From Ailurus styani (taxonomy: Eukaryota > Chordata > Mammalia > Carnivora > Ailuridae): a stretch of DNA of 64,000 bases. The position numbers and the translations under genes are program-made. Location of the stretch: contig LNAC01000039.1 of the NCBI GenBank assembly GCA_002007465.1, positions 4,384,667 to 4,448,666 of the forward strand, in the 5' to 3' direction. Below are positions 10,511-21,150 of this stretch, piece after piece. Positions within the stretch are counted from its first letter, which is position 1. Each line of letters begins with the position of its first letter. Under the pieces are notes generated by a model, which did not search any database, was not told where the DNA came from, and saw only the letters and a program-made list of their open reading frames with translations.

Positions 10511-10989
10511 AACACTGGAAACTGTCTTCCAAGCTAAAGTAATAGTTGGGTCCTCTTTCAACAGAATTCTATAATTAATACTCAAGAGAATAGAATGTAG
10601 AAGAGGACAAGCCTAGGGCTGGGCTGGTGGTGATATGTGTAATTGTAAGGTGCTCAATTATCTAAAGAAATCATTATAAGTGATGGCGAAGACAAGAACA
10701 CCAAGAATATACAAAGAATTCTGAACTGTCTTAAATTCTCTAATTATGGAATGTAAGTCAGAAATGACGAAGATTCAGCCACAGTCTAGAAGAGACAGAC
10801 AAGATGAATACTTAAAAAATATCACCACTTGAACCAGGTCAATGCACATTAACTTGACCTTCAGGTCTATGTTGGAGAGTACCAGGCAAAACATTAAAGT
10901 GAAAGGCATATATGGATATATATGTGTGTTGGAGGGGTTGGGTGTGGTTCTTATAAACACTCTACCTACCCTTCCTGTTGCCCTACTCT

Positions 10990-11043
10990 ACCTGCATGAC
11001 CTGAAGTCAGATGCTTAATGAACTGAGCCACCCAGGCACCCCT
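10990..11043 (-). mobile_element. CAN SINE 5' fragment
   Basis: 'gaactgagccacccaggcac' and 'catgacctgaagtcagatgc' are the head of a reverse SINE. The tail is missing. Confidence 0.8.
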
Positions 11044-11049
11044 AGGTGA

Positions 11050-11433
11050 TTCTTTTTTAAACATTTATATTTATTTAAATTCCAGTGTAATTAACATACA
11101 GTGAAATATTGATTTCAGGTGAACAATATGGTGATTCAACAATTCCAAATATTACTAAGTGCTCATCAAGATAATTGTGCTCTTTATCCCCTTCACCTAT
11201 TTCTCCCATCCCCCTGCCCACCTCTCCTCTGGTAACTATCAGTTTGTTCTCTATAGTGAAGAGTCTGTCCTCTCTTTTTTTTCTCCTTTGTTCATTTGTT
11301 TTGTTTTTTAAATTCGACATATGTGTGAGATCATATGGTATTAGTCTTTGACTGGCTTATTCTGTTTAGCATTATACCCTTTAGATCCAAATGGCAAAAT
11401 TTCATTCTTTTTTTTAATGGCTGAGTAATATTC

Positions 11434-11487
<54 letters not shown>

Positions 11488-11900
11488 ACGTGTATCACAT
11501 CTTCCTTATCCATTCATCTCTCAGTGGACACGTGGATGCTTCCATAACCTGATTATCATAAATAATGCTGCAATAAACATGGGGGTGCACGTATCCTTTC
11601 CAATTGTATTTTTTGGTAAATACCGAGTAGTGTGATTACTGGATCGTAGTGTAGTTCTATTTTTAACTTTTTGAGGAAACTCCATACTGTTTTCCAGAAT
11701 GCACCAGTTTGCATTCCCACCAACAGTGCAGGAGGGTTCCTTTTCATCCACATCATTGCTAACACTTGTTGTTTCTTGTGTTGTTGATTTTAGTCATTGT
11801 TATAGGTGCGAGGTGGTATCTCACTATGGTTTTGATTTATGTTTCCCTGATGATGAGTGATGTTGAGCATCTTTTCATGTATCTGTTGGCCATCAGAAAT
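11050..11900 (-). mobile_element. Carnivore L1 3' end, antisense, with long TG repeat
   Basis: Runs from the 3' UTR ('tccagtgtaattaacataca') into ORF2 antisense. The reverse strand encodes L1 ORF2 C-terminal residues such as KLKIELHYDPVITLLGIYQK. A (TG)n tract at 11437-11485 lies within. 5'-truncated copy with broken reading frame. Confidence 0.92.
11437..11485. repeat. (TG)n microsatellite
   Basis: About 24 TG units within the L1 fragment; the longest dinucleotide run in the window. Confidence 0.95.
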
Positions 11901-11936
11901 CTCAGTGATTTTAATGCAGATCATTTACTGAATACA

Positions 11937-12362
11937 CAGTAGTCCCCCACCCACAATTCTGCCTTCCATGGTTTCAGTAAACTGCAGTCAGCCACAGTCC
12001 AGGAGCAGATGACAAGATGTCAGAAGGTCAACAGTAGCCTAATGGTTATGTCACCATGCATACATCACTCACCTCACTTCATCTCATCATGTTGGCATTT
12101 TATCATCCTACAGCATCACAAGAAGGGTGAATACAGTACAATAAGATATTTTGAGAGGGGCACCTGGGTGGCTCAGTGGGTTAAGCCTCTGCCTTCACCT
12201 CAGGTCATGATCTCAGAGTCCTGGGATTGAGCCCTGCATTGGGCTCTTTGCTCAGCAGGGAGCCTGCTTCCTTCTCTCTCTCTGCCTACTTGTGATCTCT
12301 CTCTCTCTCTGTGTCAAATAAACAAATGAAATCTTTTAAAAAAATATTTTGAGAAAAAGAGA
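11937..12362 (+). mobile_element. Tigger-like DNA transposon fragment, split by SINE
   Basis: CAGTAGTCCCCCACCCACAA start, 'ccatggtttcagtaaactgc', then 'aagaagggtgaatacagtac' and 'aataagatattttgag' are typical of mammalian Tigger/MER2-type elements. A CAN SINE interrupts it at 12157-12343. Confidence 0.65.
12157..12343 (+). mobile_element. CAN SINE, plus strand
   Basis: Head GGGGCACCTGGGTGGCTCAG. Target-site duplication ATATTTTGAGA at 12146-12156 and 12344-12354. Confidence 0.93.
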
Positions 12363-12369
12363 CCACATT

Positions 12370-12482
12370 CATATCTTGATTTTGGACTTTCAGCCTTCAG
12401 AACTGTGAGAGAATAAATTTCTGCTGTTTGAAGCCACTAAGTTTGTGGTAATTTGTTGATGGCAACCCTAGGAAACTAACAC
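12370..12482 (+). mobile_element. MaLR (MLT1/MST) LTR 3' end
   Basis: 'cttcagaactgtgagagaat', 'gaagccactaagtttgtggt' and 'accctaggaaactaacacat' are the conserved end of a MaLR LTR. Confidence 0.75.
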
Positions 12483-12884
12483 ATTCCGCAACAGTCTAAT
12501 TGAAAACAAGCATTGGAGAGCAAAGTGGAATTTAGTGAAAATTTAATAAGGAAGCAATGAAGGGGGCTCTGTATCATACATCCTGTAACAGACACTGTTG
12601 ATAACTCACTCTTCTTCTTCCTGGCAGAGCTGGGTTTTTGTTCTAGTATTTACCCTTCCCTGCATGGCTAAGGGAGGGTGACCCCATCTCCAGCTCCAGG
12701 AGTTTATCCTGATTAGTATAAGCCCAAAGTGTTGGTTCTTTTTTTTCTGATATCAGGGGAGGGAATGTAACTATAGACTTGGAGAATGCTGAGATTTAGT
12801 TTAGCCTTATGTGGGGGTAGGAATCCTGAGCTCTGGCCTTTTTAGAAGTTATGTAAGGCTGACTGCTAGTCTGGTGATGATGTT

Positions 12885-13250
12885 GTTGAAGCATCAACTA
12901 CTTGCCAGACACCGTGCTAGGTGTTTTATTATTATTATTTTTTAATATTTTATTTATTTATTTAACGGAAAGAGAGAGATGACAAGTAGGCAGAGAGAGA
13001 GAAGGAAGCAGGCTCACTGCCGAGCAGGGAGCCCGATGTGGGCCTCGATCCCAGAACCCTGAGATCATGACCTGAGCTGAAGGCAGAGGCTTTAAACCAC
13101 TGAGCCACCCAGGCGCCCCTAGGTGCTTTAAATAAAATGTTTCTATCCCTATAAAGCAATGTTTCATAACTATTCCTAACCCTGTTTAATGAAGAACTTG
13201 AAGTGTAGAACAAATGACATAAGGTGATATAGCAGACAAAGTGAAGTTTA
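12885..13250 (-). mobile_element. MIR-like fragment split by a CAN SINE
   Basis: 'ttgccagacaccgtgctagg' at the left and 'taaggtgatatagcagacaa' at the right look like antisense MIR. A reverse CAN SINE occupies 12937-13118, with CTAGGTG at both edges. Confidence 0.55.
12937..13118 (-). mobile_element. CAN SINE, minus strand
   Basis: 'aatattttatttatttattt' left end, 'actgagccacccaggcgccc' right end, with duplicated CTAGGTG flanks. Confidence 0.9.
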
Positions 13251-13299
13251 AAAAATGTTAATGAGATCATATTGATTATTTACACTTAGAGAAAGCTTC

Positions 13300-13835
13300 G
13301 AATTCCCTAAGCCTCTGGCCTCTGCCTCACTGTCCAATCTCATCTTCCCCTTCCCTCTTGCTCACTATGCTCCAGTCACACTCAATTTCTTCCTGGCCCA
13401 TTGAGTTGTGCCCACCTCTGAGCCTTCGCAGTGGAAAGATCTTTGCACAGATCCTTTTCAGTCTTTCTGCCTTGCCTCAAATATCATCTTCTCAGATGAC
13501 TCTCTTCCTTGGCCATAATGTTTACTCTTGCCTCTTCCAAACCACCCTGCTGGCCTCCACCTTGCTCATTCACTTAACAAACATTTATTGAGCACCTACT
13601 AGATCCTAGGCTCTGCTTTAGTGTCTTCATATATTTTATCCATAGCACTTAACACTATCATAAATTATTTTAGTTATTTATTTGTTTATTCTTATTCTTT
13701 ACCATTGAATGACAACTCTTTGAAGAAAGGGACCTTGACTATCTTGATCATTGCTGAGTTTCTAGTACTTAGGGCAGTGCCTGTTGCTTCGCCTGACACT
13801 TAGAAGGAATTCAATAAATATTTCTTAAAGAAATG
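13300..13835 (+). mobile_element. L2 3'-end fragment
   Basis: 'cctctgagccttcgcagtgg', 'tgcctcaaatatcatcttct' and, after an internal insertion-like piece, 'agggcagtgcctgttgcttc' ending 'attcaataaatatttcttaa' follow the L2 3' consensus. The overlapping short ORFs are not genes. Confidence 0.65.
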
Positions 13836-14224
13836 TATTTCCTAATGTTTATTAATAGCTGACTCTATTACAGTATCATGAAGTGCTTGGAATAAAGCAT
13901 TGTGATGATAGCCAATGGTTACTCTAAGCTCAACTTCTTGCAAGTTTCATATAATTTGCCTATACCTAACTGGTACATAAAGAACAAATTGGAAATGATC
14001 AAAGTTAATTAGCCTCTGAATACATCTGGACATAATGACTTTTAAAGCACTGATTCTAAGCAATCCATATGTCATTCCATTCTAAGAAGGCTAAAGTGAC
14101 AACAGGTTTGAGATGAAACTTCAGGCATCCTATCTGAGTATTGACAGAGGTAGTGATTACCTTGTGGCCCATGACAGAGGAAAAGATGTGTTCTCTATCA
14201 TGAGGCATAAAAAGCCTTTCTGGC

Positions 14225-14690
14225 TATGTATTAGTTTCCTGTGGCTGCCAAAAAAATTGCCACAAACTTGGTGGCTTAAAAAAAATAAATAAAACAAACT
14301 AATAAAAATGTATTCTCTCACAATTATGAAGGCCAGAAGTCAGAGATCAAGGTTTTGGCAGGGCTGTGACCCCTCTGCCATGCGAGAGAATGACTTCTAG
14401 CCTGTTCAGGCGTCTCTGGGCTGCTGTCATTCCTTAGCTCGAGGCTGCACTGCAGCAACGCCTGCCACCATCTTCACATGGCTTTCTGTTCTGAGTGCAA
14501 GTCTAAGCTCCCTCTACTTCCCTTGTACACAGAGATTTGTGATGGCATTTTGGGCCCACCTGGATAATCCTGGATATCTCCCCATCTCAAGATATTTCAT
14601 CACATATACAAAGACCTTTCTTCCAAATGAGGTAACATCTGCAGGTTCTAATGTAGACATATCTTTGGTAGCCATCGTCGGCTTACCATC
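14225..14690 (-). mobile_element. MLT1 (MaLR) LTR, antisense
   Basis: 'tattagtttcctgtggctgc', 'caaacttggtggcttaaaaa', 'gggcccacctggataatcct' and 'gaggtaacatctgcaggttc' are the reverse complement of the MLT1 LTR. Confidence 0.85.
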
Positions 14691-14754
14691 AGGTACTCGG
14701 ATAAAGTTTACAAGTTCCAAAAATAATGGATTTATGTTAGAACAGTTTTTTTTC

Positions 14755-15045
14755 TTTTTCTTTTCATTGTGGTAAATTCATATACTGTAAAATTTACCCT
14801 CATTTTAGGTATACAGTTCGGTGGTATCCAATATGTCCACATTGTGGTTCAACTGTCACCCCCTTTCAGCCCATAACTCTTTTCACCTGGTAAAACAGAA
14901 ACTCTGTACTCATTAAATAATAACTCCCCATTCTCCCCACCCCCCAAGCCTCTGGCAACCACTATTCTACTTTCTAACTTTATGATTTTGACTACTCTAA
15001 GTACTCCATATAAGTGAAATCATATGGTATTTGTCTTTTTGTGAT
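14755..15045 (-). mobile_element. Old L1 3'-end fragment
   Basis: 'gtggtaaattcatatactgt', 'cactctgtact'-type tail ('cagaaactctgtactcatta') and 'aatcatatggtatttgtctt' are antisense L1 tail sequence. Confidence 0.65.
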
Positions 15046-15057
15046 TAGACAGGGCAG

Positions 15058-15265
15058 GTTTTTTTTTTTTTAAGATTTTATTTGTTTATTTGACACAGAG
15101 AGATCAGATCACAAGTAGGCTGAGAGGCAGGCAGAGAGAGAGAGAGAGGAAGAAGCAGGCTCCCTGCTGAGCAGAGAAGCCGATGCAGGCCTTGATCCCA
15201 GGACCCTGAGATCATGACCTGAGCTGAAGGCAGAGGCTTTAACCCACTGAGCCACCTAGGTGCCC
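15058..15265 (-). mobile_element. CAN SINE, minus strand
   Basis: Reverse CAN SINE with target-site duplication TAGACAGGGCAG at 15046-15057 and 15266-15277, inserted into the old L1 fragment. Confidence 0.95.
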
Positions 15266-15784
15266 TAGACAGGGCAGTTTTAAGTGAAAATAAATTTGTG
15301 CCCTTAACTAATTTAGAAGAGAAGACTTTGTGAAAAAGAGATCCTTGAATAGAAGTAATCACTGGCTAGAGCAGATGCAAGACCTTCTGTGAAACAGATT
15401 ATGGTTCAATATGGCCAAAACAGATCCATTTTACAGAAGCGAACCTGCCCTGGAGAAGCCCCGTCATGTCTACAGTGTCCAGCACTGCGATAATATTGAC
15501 TCTAACTAGAGTAGGACACTGGCTTTAAAAGATCCAAAGTAGGTTCTCTTGGGGAAATCATCAGATTAAAAGCAACAAAACTAAATTTTCCCGTAGACCT
15601 GTTACATTAGTAAATACTAATTGTGAGATATTGTGGACGTTGGAACTATGGGATATGTTTGACATGTCATATTTAATGGATGCCAGTTTCTTTTATTTCT
15701 TTTGGTATTTTATGGCCTGTCTTCTTAAAAAATGTAGGTGGGTGGAAGAATTGTCAGTCAAATTGATTAGGTACTGAAAAAAAA

Positions 15785-16570
15785 AAACAATGAGGTTTCT
15801 GGTCACACCAGTCAGAATGGCTAAAATTAATAATTCAAGAAACAACAGATGTTGGTGATGGTGAGGAGGCAGAGAAAGGGGAACCCTCTTACGTGGTTGG
15901 TGGGAATGCAAGCTGGGCAGCCACTCTGGAAGACAGCACAGAGGTTCCTCAAAAAGTTAAAAATAGAGCTACCCTATAACCCAGCAATTGCTCTACTAGG
16001 CATTTATCCAAAGGATACAAGCATAGTGATTTGAAGGGGCACCCCCATCCCAATGTTTATAACAGCAATGTCCACAATAACCAAGATATGGAAGGAGCCC
16101 AGATGTCCAGGGACAGATGAATGGATAAAGAAGATGTGGTATATGTATATACAATGGAATATGACTCAGCCAACAAAAAGAATGAAATCTTACCATTTAT
16201 AACAATGTGGATGGAGCTAGAGGGTATTATGCTAAGTGAAATAAGTCAACCAGAGAAAGACAAACATCATATAATCTCACTTATATGTGGAATTTAAGAA
16301 ACAAAACAGATGAACATAGGGGAAGGGAGGGAAAAATAAAATAAGGAAATCAGAGGAGACAAACCACAAGAGACTCTTAACCATAGGAAACAAACTGAGG
16401 GTTGCTGGGGGGGGGGTAACTGGATGATGGATATTAAGGAGAGCACATGATGTAATGAGCACTGAGTGTGATATGCAACTGATGAATCACTAAACTCTAC
16501 CTCTGAAACTAACAACACACTATATGTTAATTAATTGATTATCAATAAAAAACAGAAACAAACAAAAAAA
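15785..16570 (+). mobile_element. 5'-truncated carnivore L1, sense
   Basis: Starts in ORF2 ('agtcagaatggctaaaatta'); the plus strand encodes LKKLKIELPYNPAIALLGIY before breaking. It continues through the carnivore 3' UTR ('gaggagacaaaccacaagag', G-run at 16408-16416) to an A-rich tail near 16548-16574. No intact ORF. Confidence 0.92.
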
Positions 16571-17820
16571 AAACCAATGACGTTTCTCGGTAGGAGCTCA
16601 AGTCAATAGAGGTGTGGGTCTCCTAAAAGGAAATTATGTGTTTCATCCTGCTAACTCCTCTATCTGGCACAAGGTATCTGATTTTATACTTTTTGTCCAT
16701 CTTGTAGTAATGCCAATCTTGTAGTAAAAATGATCTATGTTGAACTTGAAATTTCTCTTTGTAAAAATTCCGCTTAGTTCTGGTCCTTGTATAGCTAATA
16801 GCAGGTTCCCAGCCCTTAATTGTTCCAGACTGGCATCTACCTGCAGGTATCTAAGACTTTATTTTGTAGGATCAGTTTCTAATCTAATAGCAAACATGCT
16901 TGAAAGTAGTTATGTCCCTCATTGCTACCACAGTGGGGTCCCCTATCTTGCTGCTTTAAGATCCTCTCTGGTCCTGAGAGTGACTTTCATTGCCCATAGA
17001 CTCCTTGCCCGGCAGTAGTCCACCAAATTGGACCTCAGTGGCAGGGCCGGCTTAATGAGTGTGGGACCTGTGTACTTGCACAAGGTCTTTTGCTTAGAAT
17101 GGTCTCACACTTAGATTAATGCTCTTCCTTGTCATTTTGAAATTTTTAGTAATTTTACTTTTGAACTGTTTTGTAAGCAAAATCCAAAGGGGCTCCAATG
17201 GGACAAAAGAGAGGGCATGTGAGCAGAGATAGGGACAGTATGTGTTTGCCATCCCTTGCCCTCACATTCTCATGAATATTCCTGATGTCCTGTCATTACC
17301 ATAGAATTCCAGGGGACCATGTATGAGGGAGTAAGTGTGACCTACTGGTGGGAGCAGGGAGGATGTCGGCAGTGCTGAGACACCACACTTTCCCTTTAAA
17401 CTAAAACTTGCTTCAGATGCTGAAAGAAGGTGATAGCATTCAGAGACACGAATAAATAAGGAAACTTTCTTACTTGTGTTACTTTCTTGTATTAGCTAAA
17501 CACTTAGACTGAAAAGGATGACATAGAAGGAAAGGAAAAGATAGGGCAACCCAGAGTTCCCTTTCTTGCAGTCTTTCCTTAATCATTAGGAAGCTAAAGT
17601 TAGAGAGTGTTCCTAGAACTTATGTGCATATTAAGAAGTGAAATTAAAAGCTCAGCTAGTTTTGTGCATGAAACTGAACATACAATGAAATGCATATAAG
17701 AGGCGCCTGAGTGGCTCAGTTGCTTAAGTGGCCGACTCTTGGTTTCAACTCAGGTCATGCTCTCAGGGTTGGGAGATGGAGTCCTGTGTTGGGTTCTGCT
17801 TAAGAGTTAAGCGTGGAGGG

Positions 17821-18030
17821 GGGCGCTGCCTGGGTGGCTCAGTCGGTTAAGCATCTGCCTTCCACTTAGGTCATGATCCCAGGGTCCTGGGATTGAGCCG
17901 AGAGTCTGGCTCCCTACTCCGAGGGAAGCCTGCTTCTCCCTCTTCCTCTGCCACTTCCCCTACTGTGCTCTCTCTCTCTCTCACTTGCTCTATCGCAAAT
18001 AAATAAATAAAATCTTAAAAAAAAAAAAAA
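17821..18030 (+). mobile_element. CAN SINE nested inside another SINE (first)
   Basis: 'ctgcctgggtggctcagtcg' head, CT body, 'taaataaataaaatcttaaa' tail. GAGCTAAGTGTGGAG follows. Confidence 0.9.
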
Positions 18031-18046
18031 GAGCTAAGTGTGGAGG

Positions 18047-18257
18047 GGGGCCTGGGTAGCTCAGTTGGTTAAGTGACAGCCTTCAGCTCAGGTCATGATC
18101 CTGGAGTCCCATGATCTAGTCCCACATTGGGCTCCCTGCTCAGGGGGAGTCTGCTTCTCCTGCTAACCTTCTCCCCTTTCATGCTCTCTCTCTGCCTCTC
18201 TCATTCTCTCTCTCTCACATAAATAAATAAAAAATCTTAAAAAGAAAAGAAAAGAAA
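18047..18257 (+). mobile_element. CAN SINE nested inside another SINE (second)
   Basis: 'ggcctgggtagctcagttgg' head, CT body, 'aaaaaatcttaaaaagaaaa' tail with an AAAGA repeat. Confidence 0.9.
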
Positions 18258-18900
18258 GAGCTAAGCCTGGAGCCTACTTAAGATTCTCTCTCCTTCTCCC
18301 TCCCTCTGCCCCTCCCACCCCCACTCCTACACACCCTCTCTCTTTCAAAAAAAAAAGAAGAAGAATGAAATGCAATGTATGTCCAAGCTGCAAAATACAA
18401 ATTGTGTAATTATGGTGATTCTGCATATGAGTTAAATGCTCTTAAATTTGCATTTAAAATAGCATTGTACAATATAAACAGTAAAATTTATGCCAATGAA
18501 TAAAATTTAAAACTTTTGTCTATTTAGACTGAGATTAATTAGTAAACAAAAAGCACCATGACAAACAGAGAGAGATCATAGAAGAAAAGAAAAAGCTTTA
18601 TATTTTAGTATGTTTAAAAGCACTTTTCCCTGCTTTTTGAACCATGTGACTCACAGGTTACATGGCTGGCCCTGCTCCTGAGTGCCAGTGCCAGGGCAGA
18701 AATCTGGCTTTTCTATCATACTACAAACCATGTCATTTGGACTAAATGGCTGCTCTCTGGGAGCACATGTCACTATTCTTCTCCTGCTGCCATTTTATTA
18801 ACATAGAAAAGACACAAACACACAGACACATATGCGCACACACAGACACACCCAATAGAAGGGAGTAAAAGAAAGGACATGGCCTTCAATAGAGTCCAAC

Positions 18901-19059
18901 CTGATTCAAGTTCTGTTTCAGGGACCTCAGGTGCTTCAAACTCCTCAGGTAAGGATCCCTTGGTGTCCTCGGCTACCTCCAAGGCATCAGAACCTTCCTG
19001 AACTTCAGGTTCCTCACCTTCACTCTCGTCTTCAGCCTCTGGTTCAGCCTCTTCTACTT
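18901..19059 (-). CDS. AK9: AK9 exon: acidic linker (EVEEAEPEAEDESEGEE)
   Basis: 159 nt, phase 1 at both ends. Acceptor TTTTTCTAG; the donor GTTGGA is weak but is the only one giving a compatible phase that I found. It reads EVEEAEPEAEDESEGEEPEV and then LPEEFEAPEVPETELES. The second half closely follows human AK9 (PEEFEASEVPETEPE). Extreme acidity points to a disordered spacer downstream of kinase domain 2. The exon joins either to the SINE-interrupted 8946-9292 exon or, if that is skipped, directly to 8060-8260 in frame. An overlapping ORF running on into intron sequence is not the real end. Confidence 0.94.
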
Positions 19060-19106
19060 CTAGAAAAAAATGAGAAGAAATAAATTATTAATTCAGTTTA
19101 GGTCAA

Positions 19107-19200
19107 CAAATATTTAATTGGGTGCTAGATATTCTGATCAGTGCTGAGGCCAAAACAAAGAATAAGGAATGGCCCTGCCTTCCTGGAGCATGGGGCTTGT
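19107..19200 (+). mobile_element. L2-like fragment
   Basis: 'caacaaatatttaattgggt' and 'ggccctgccttcctggagca' follow an ancient L2-type consensus. Weak. Confidence 0.4.
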
Positions 19201-19364
19201 TGATGGGGGAGACAGATACTTTGTCTATGTATTTGACCTATTCAAATGTAGCCGCAGTGGGTAGTGCATGTGCTCAGAGTGCTGTGGAAGTAGCACCCTA
19301 AGTGTTTTAATAGTAAAAAACTGGAAACAGCCCCAAAATCCATTCAATAAGGATATGGATAGAA

Positions 19365-19645
19365 CTACACTGTCTGATATGGAGCCATTGAAATGTGGCT
19401 AATCCAAATTGAGATGTGCTGAAAGTATAAAATACACAATGGATTTCAAAGACTTAGTATGAAAAACTGAACGTGAAATGTATTCAGTATTTTTTGCACT
19501 GATTGTTAAAGTAAAATTTTGGATATAGTATATTAAATATAATTAATTTCACCTGTTTCTTTTCAATTTTCATGTAGCTACTAGAAAATTTACAGTTACA
19601 TATGTGGCTTGCATTCTATTTCCACTTGGCAGCATGAGGCTAGAT
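19365..19645. mobile_element. hAT-type MITE remnant
   Basis: 'actgtctgatatggagccat', 'gaaatgtggctaatccaaat' and, at the far end, 'acatatgtggcttgcattct' are inverted-type ends of an old mammalian hAT MITE. A related partial copy lies at 56850-56985. Confidence 0.5.
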
Positions 19646-20028
19646 ATAATGTATAATGATGGATTTTCTTATACCTAATTACGAATAATGGAATACACCG
19701 ATCAGTATGTCAAATGTAAATTTTAAAAGCACAATTCTAAGCTTTATGTAGTTGCATGGAAGTCTTTTGGGAAGATGATGGGGTAAATGGTGTCAAAAAA
19801 CATATCTCCCTATTCCTTTTAATATACTCATGAAATTGAAAAACAAGATATTTCTATGCAGATGATATGAAAAAAAAAAAGATAAATGAGCTTGTTTTCT
19901 GGACCCCTGGGGAAATTTCTTCCCCCAGTGAGTACCTTCTAAGACTAGCGGGTATGAGATAACTTTGGCATCCTAATTTTGATCTGAATCATGATTAAAC
20001 ACCCAGAGCAAATCAACCTAGTGTTCTT

Positions 20029-20214
20029 GGAGTGCCTGGGTGGCTCAGTCTGATAGGCAACTCAGGTCATGATCCCAGGGTCCTGGGATGGAGCACCATG
20101 TCAGGTTCCCTGCTCAGTGGGAAGGCTGCTTCCGCCTTTCCCTCTGCCCCTCCACCCATCCTCCCTGCCCCCTGTGGTGTCTCTCTCTCTCAAATAAATA
20201 AATAATAAAAAATT
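20029..20214 (+). mobile_element. CAN SINE, left member of an inverted pair
   Basis: Head 'ggagtgcctgggtggctcag', internal deletion in the tRNA-related part, and tail 'caaataaataaataataaaa'. Its A-tail received the neighbouring reverse SINE. Confidence 0.88.
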
Positions 20215-20426
20215 CTTTTTTTTTTTTTTTTTAGGATTTTTATTTATTTTTTTGACAGAGAGAGACACAGCAAGAGAGGGAACACAGGCAGGGGGAGTGG
20301 GAGAGGGAGAAGCAGACTTCCCGCTGAGCAGGGAACCCAGATGCTGGGCTTGATCCCAGGACCCTGGAATCATGACATGGGCTGAAGGCAGATGCTCAAC
20401 GACTGAGACACCCAGGCCGACCCTAT
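20215..20426 (-). mobile_element. CAN SINE, right member of an inverted pair
   Basis: Reverse SINE inserted into the A-tail of the plus SINE. Target-site duplication AATAATAAAAAATT at 20201-20214 and 20427-20440. Confidence 0.92.
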
Positions 20427-20874
20427 AATAATAAAAAATTATTAAAAAAAAAAAAGAAGAAGAAAGGCAAAACATACCTAAAAAAAAGAAAAATGTTCTG
20501 GGTCTATACCAGGACTACATATAGTACATGTGGCTTCCAAGTATGTGACTTACACTGTGGTGACTCTCTTGTGTCATATAGAGGAATTTATGGTGATACA
20601 CACAAGGAAGAAGTAGCATTTGTTGCTAGGGTTTGGGATGAAGTTATGTGCTGTACCGCAAAATCTGACAGTGTATCTCTCATAGTAAAAAAAAAAAAAA
20701 AAAAAAAAAAAAGAGTACCTGCATCATATAATGATGCAGAGAGGTGTAAAAAGTTCTAATACTTCTAAAATTCTAATGGATAATCTGTATACCAGAAAAG
20801 TCACAGATGGACTGAAAAGTATCCTAAGATCCTTATACTATCTGTGATTTTTACTAAGTATGTGTTATATTAGT

Positions 20875-21150
20875 TATCTATTGCTTCATAATAAATTACT
20901 CCAAAATTTAGTGATTAAAGCAACAATAATCACATATCATCCTTGCAGTTTCTGGGGTCAGGAATTGGGAGTAGCTTAATTGGTGGTTCTGGCTCTGGGT
21001 CTTTCATGAAGTCAAATGAAAACGTCAGTCAGGGTTGCAGTCCCTGAAGGCTTGCCTGGGGCTGGAGGATCGACTTCTCAGGCGGCACTCAAAGCCTGAA
21101 CTGAACTCCTCAGGGAGCAGAGATAAGCCCTGTGTTAAGTCCTGACCCAT
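20875..21150 (-). mobile_element. MLT1-like LTR fragment, antisense
   Basis: 'ttagttatctattgcttcat', 'ttactccaaaatttagtgat' and 'tgcagtttctggggtcagga' follow the reversed MLT1 5' end. Confidence 0.75.

Larger units (their letters stand above)
17695..18363 (+). mobile_element. CAN SINE interrupted by two further CAN SINEs
   Basis: The outer SINE starts at about 17695 and resumes after 18258 ('ctggagcctacttaagattc'), ending in an A-run near 18358. Its target-site duplication AATGAAATGCA is at 17684-17694 and 18364-18374. Two SINEs (17821-18030 and 18047-18257) sit at one site, each bounded by GAGYTAAGYSTGGAG. Confidence 0.88.
9293..18900 (-). other. Large AK9 intron rich in transposons
   Basis: 9.6-kb intron with AT-rich DNA (9890-10510), several L1 fragments, a Tigger-like element, MLT1, MIR and L2 pieces and a three-tier SINE nest, listed separately. 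Nothing recognised in 9310-9880, 10510-10985, 12490-12880, 15280-15780 or 16570-17690. In the last, 17035-17200 looks repeat-derived but unnamed. Confidence 0.7.

Noticed and set aside
14514..14775. Overlapping ORFs on both strands
   Set aside because: Inside an antisense MLT1 LTR; no similarity beyond the repeat.
15849..16034. ORF with LKKLKIELPYNPAIALLGIY as a host gene
   Set aside because: C-terminal L1 ORF2 remnant in a 5'-truncated L1; frame soon broken.
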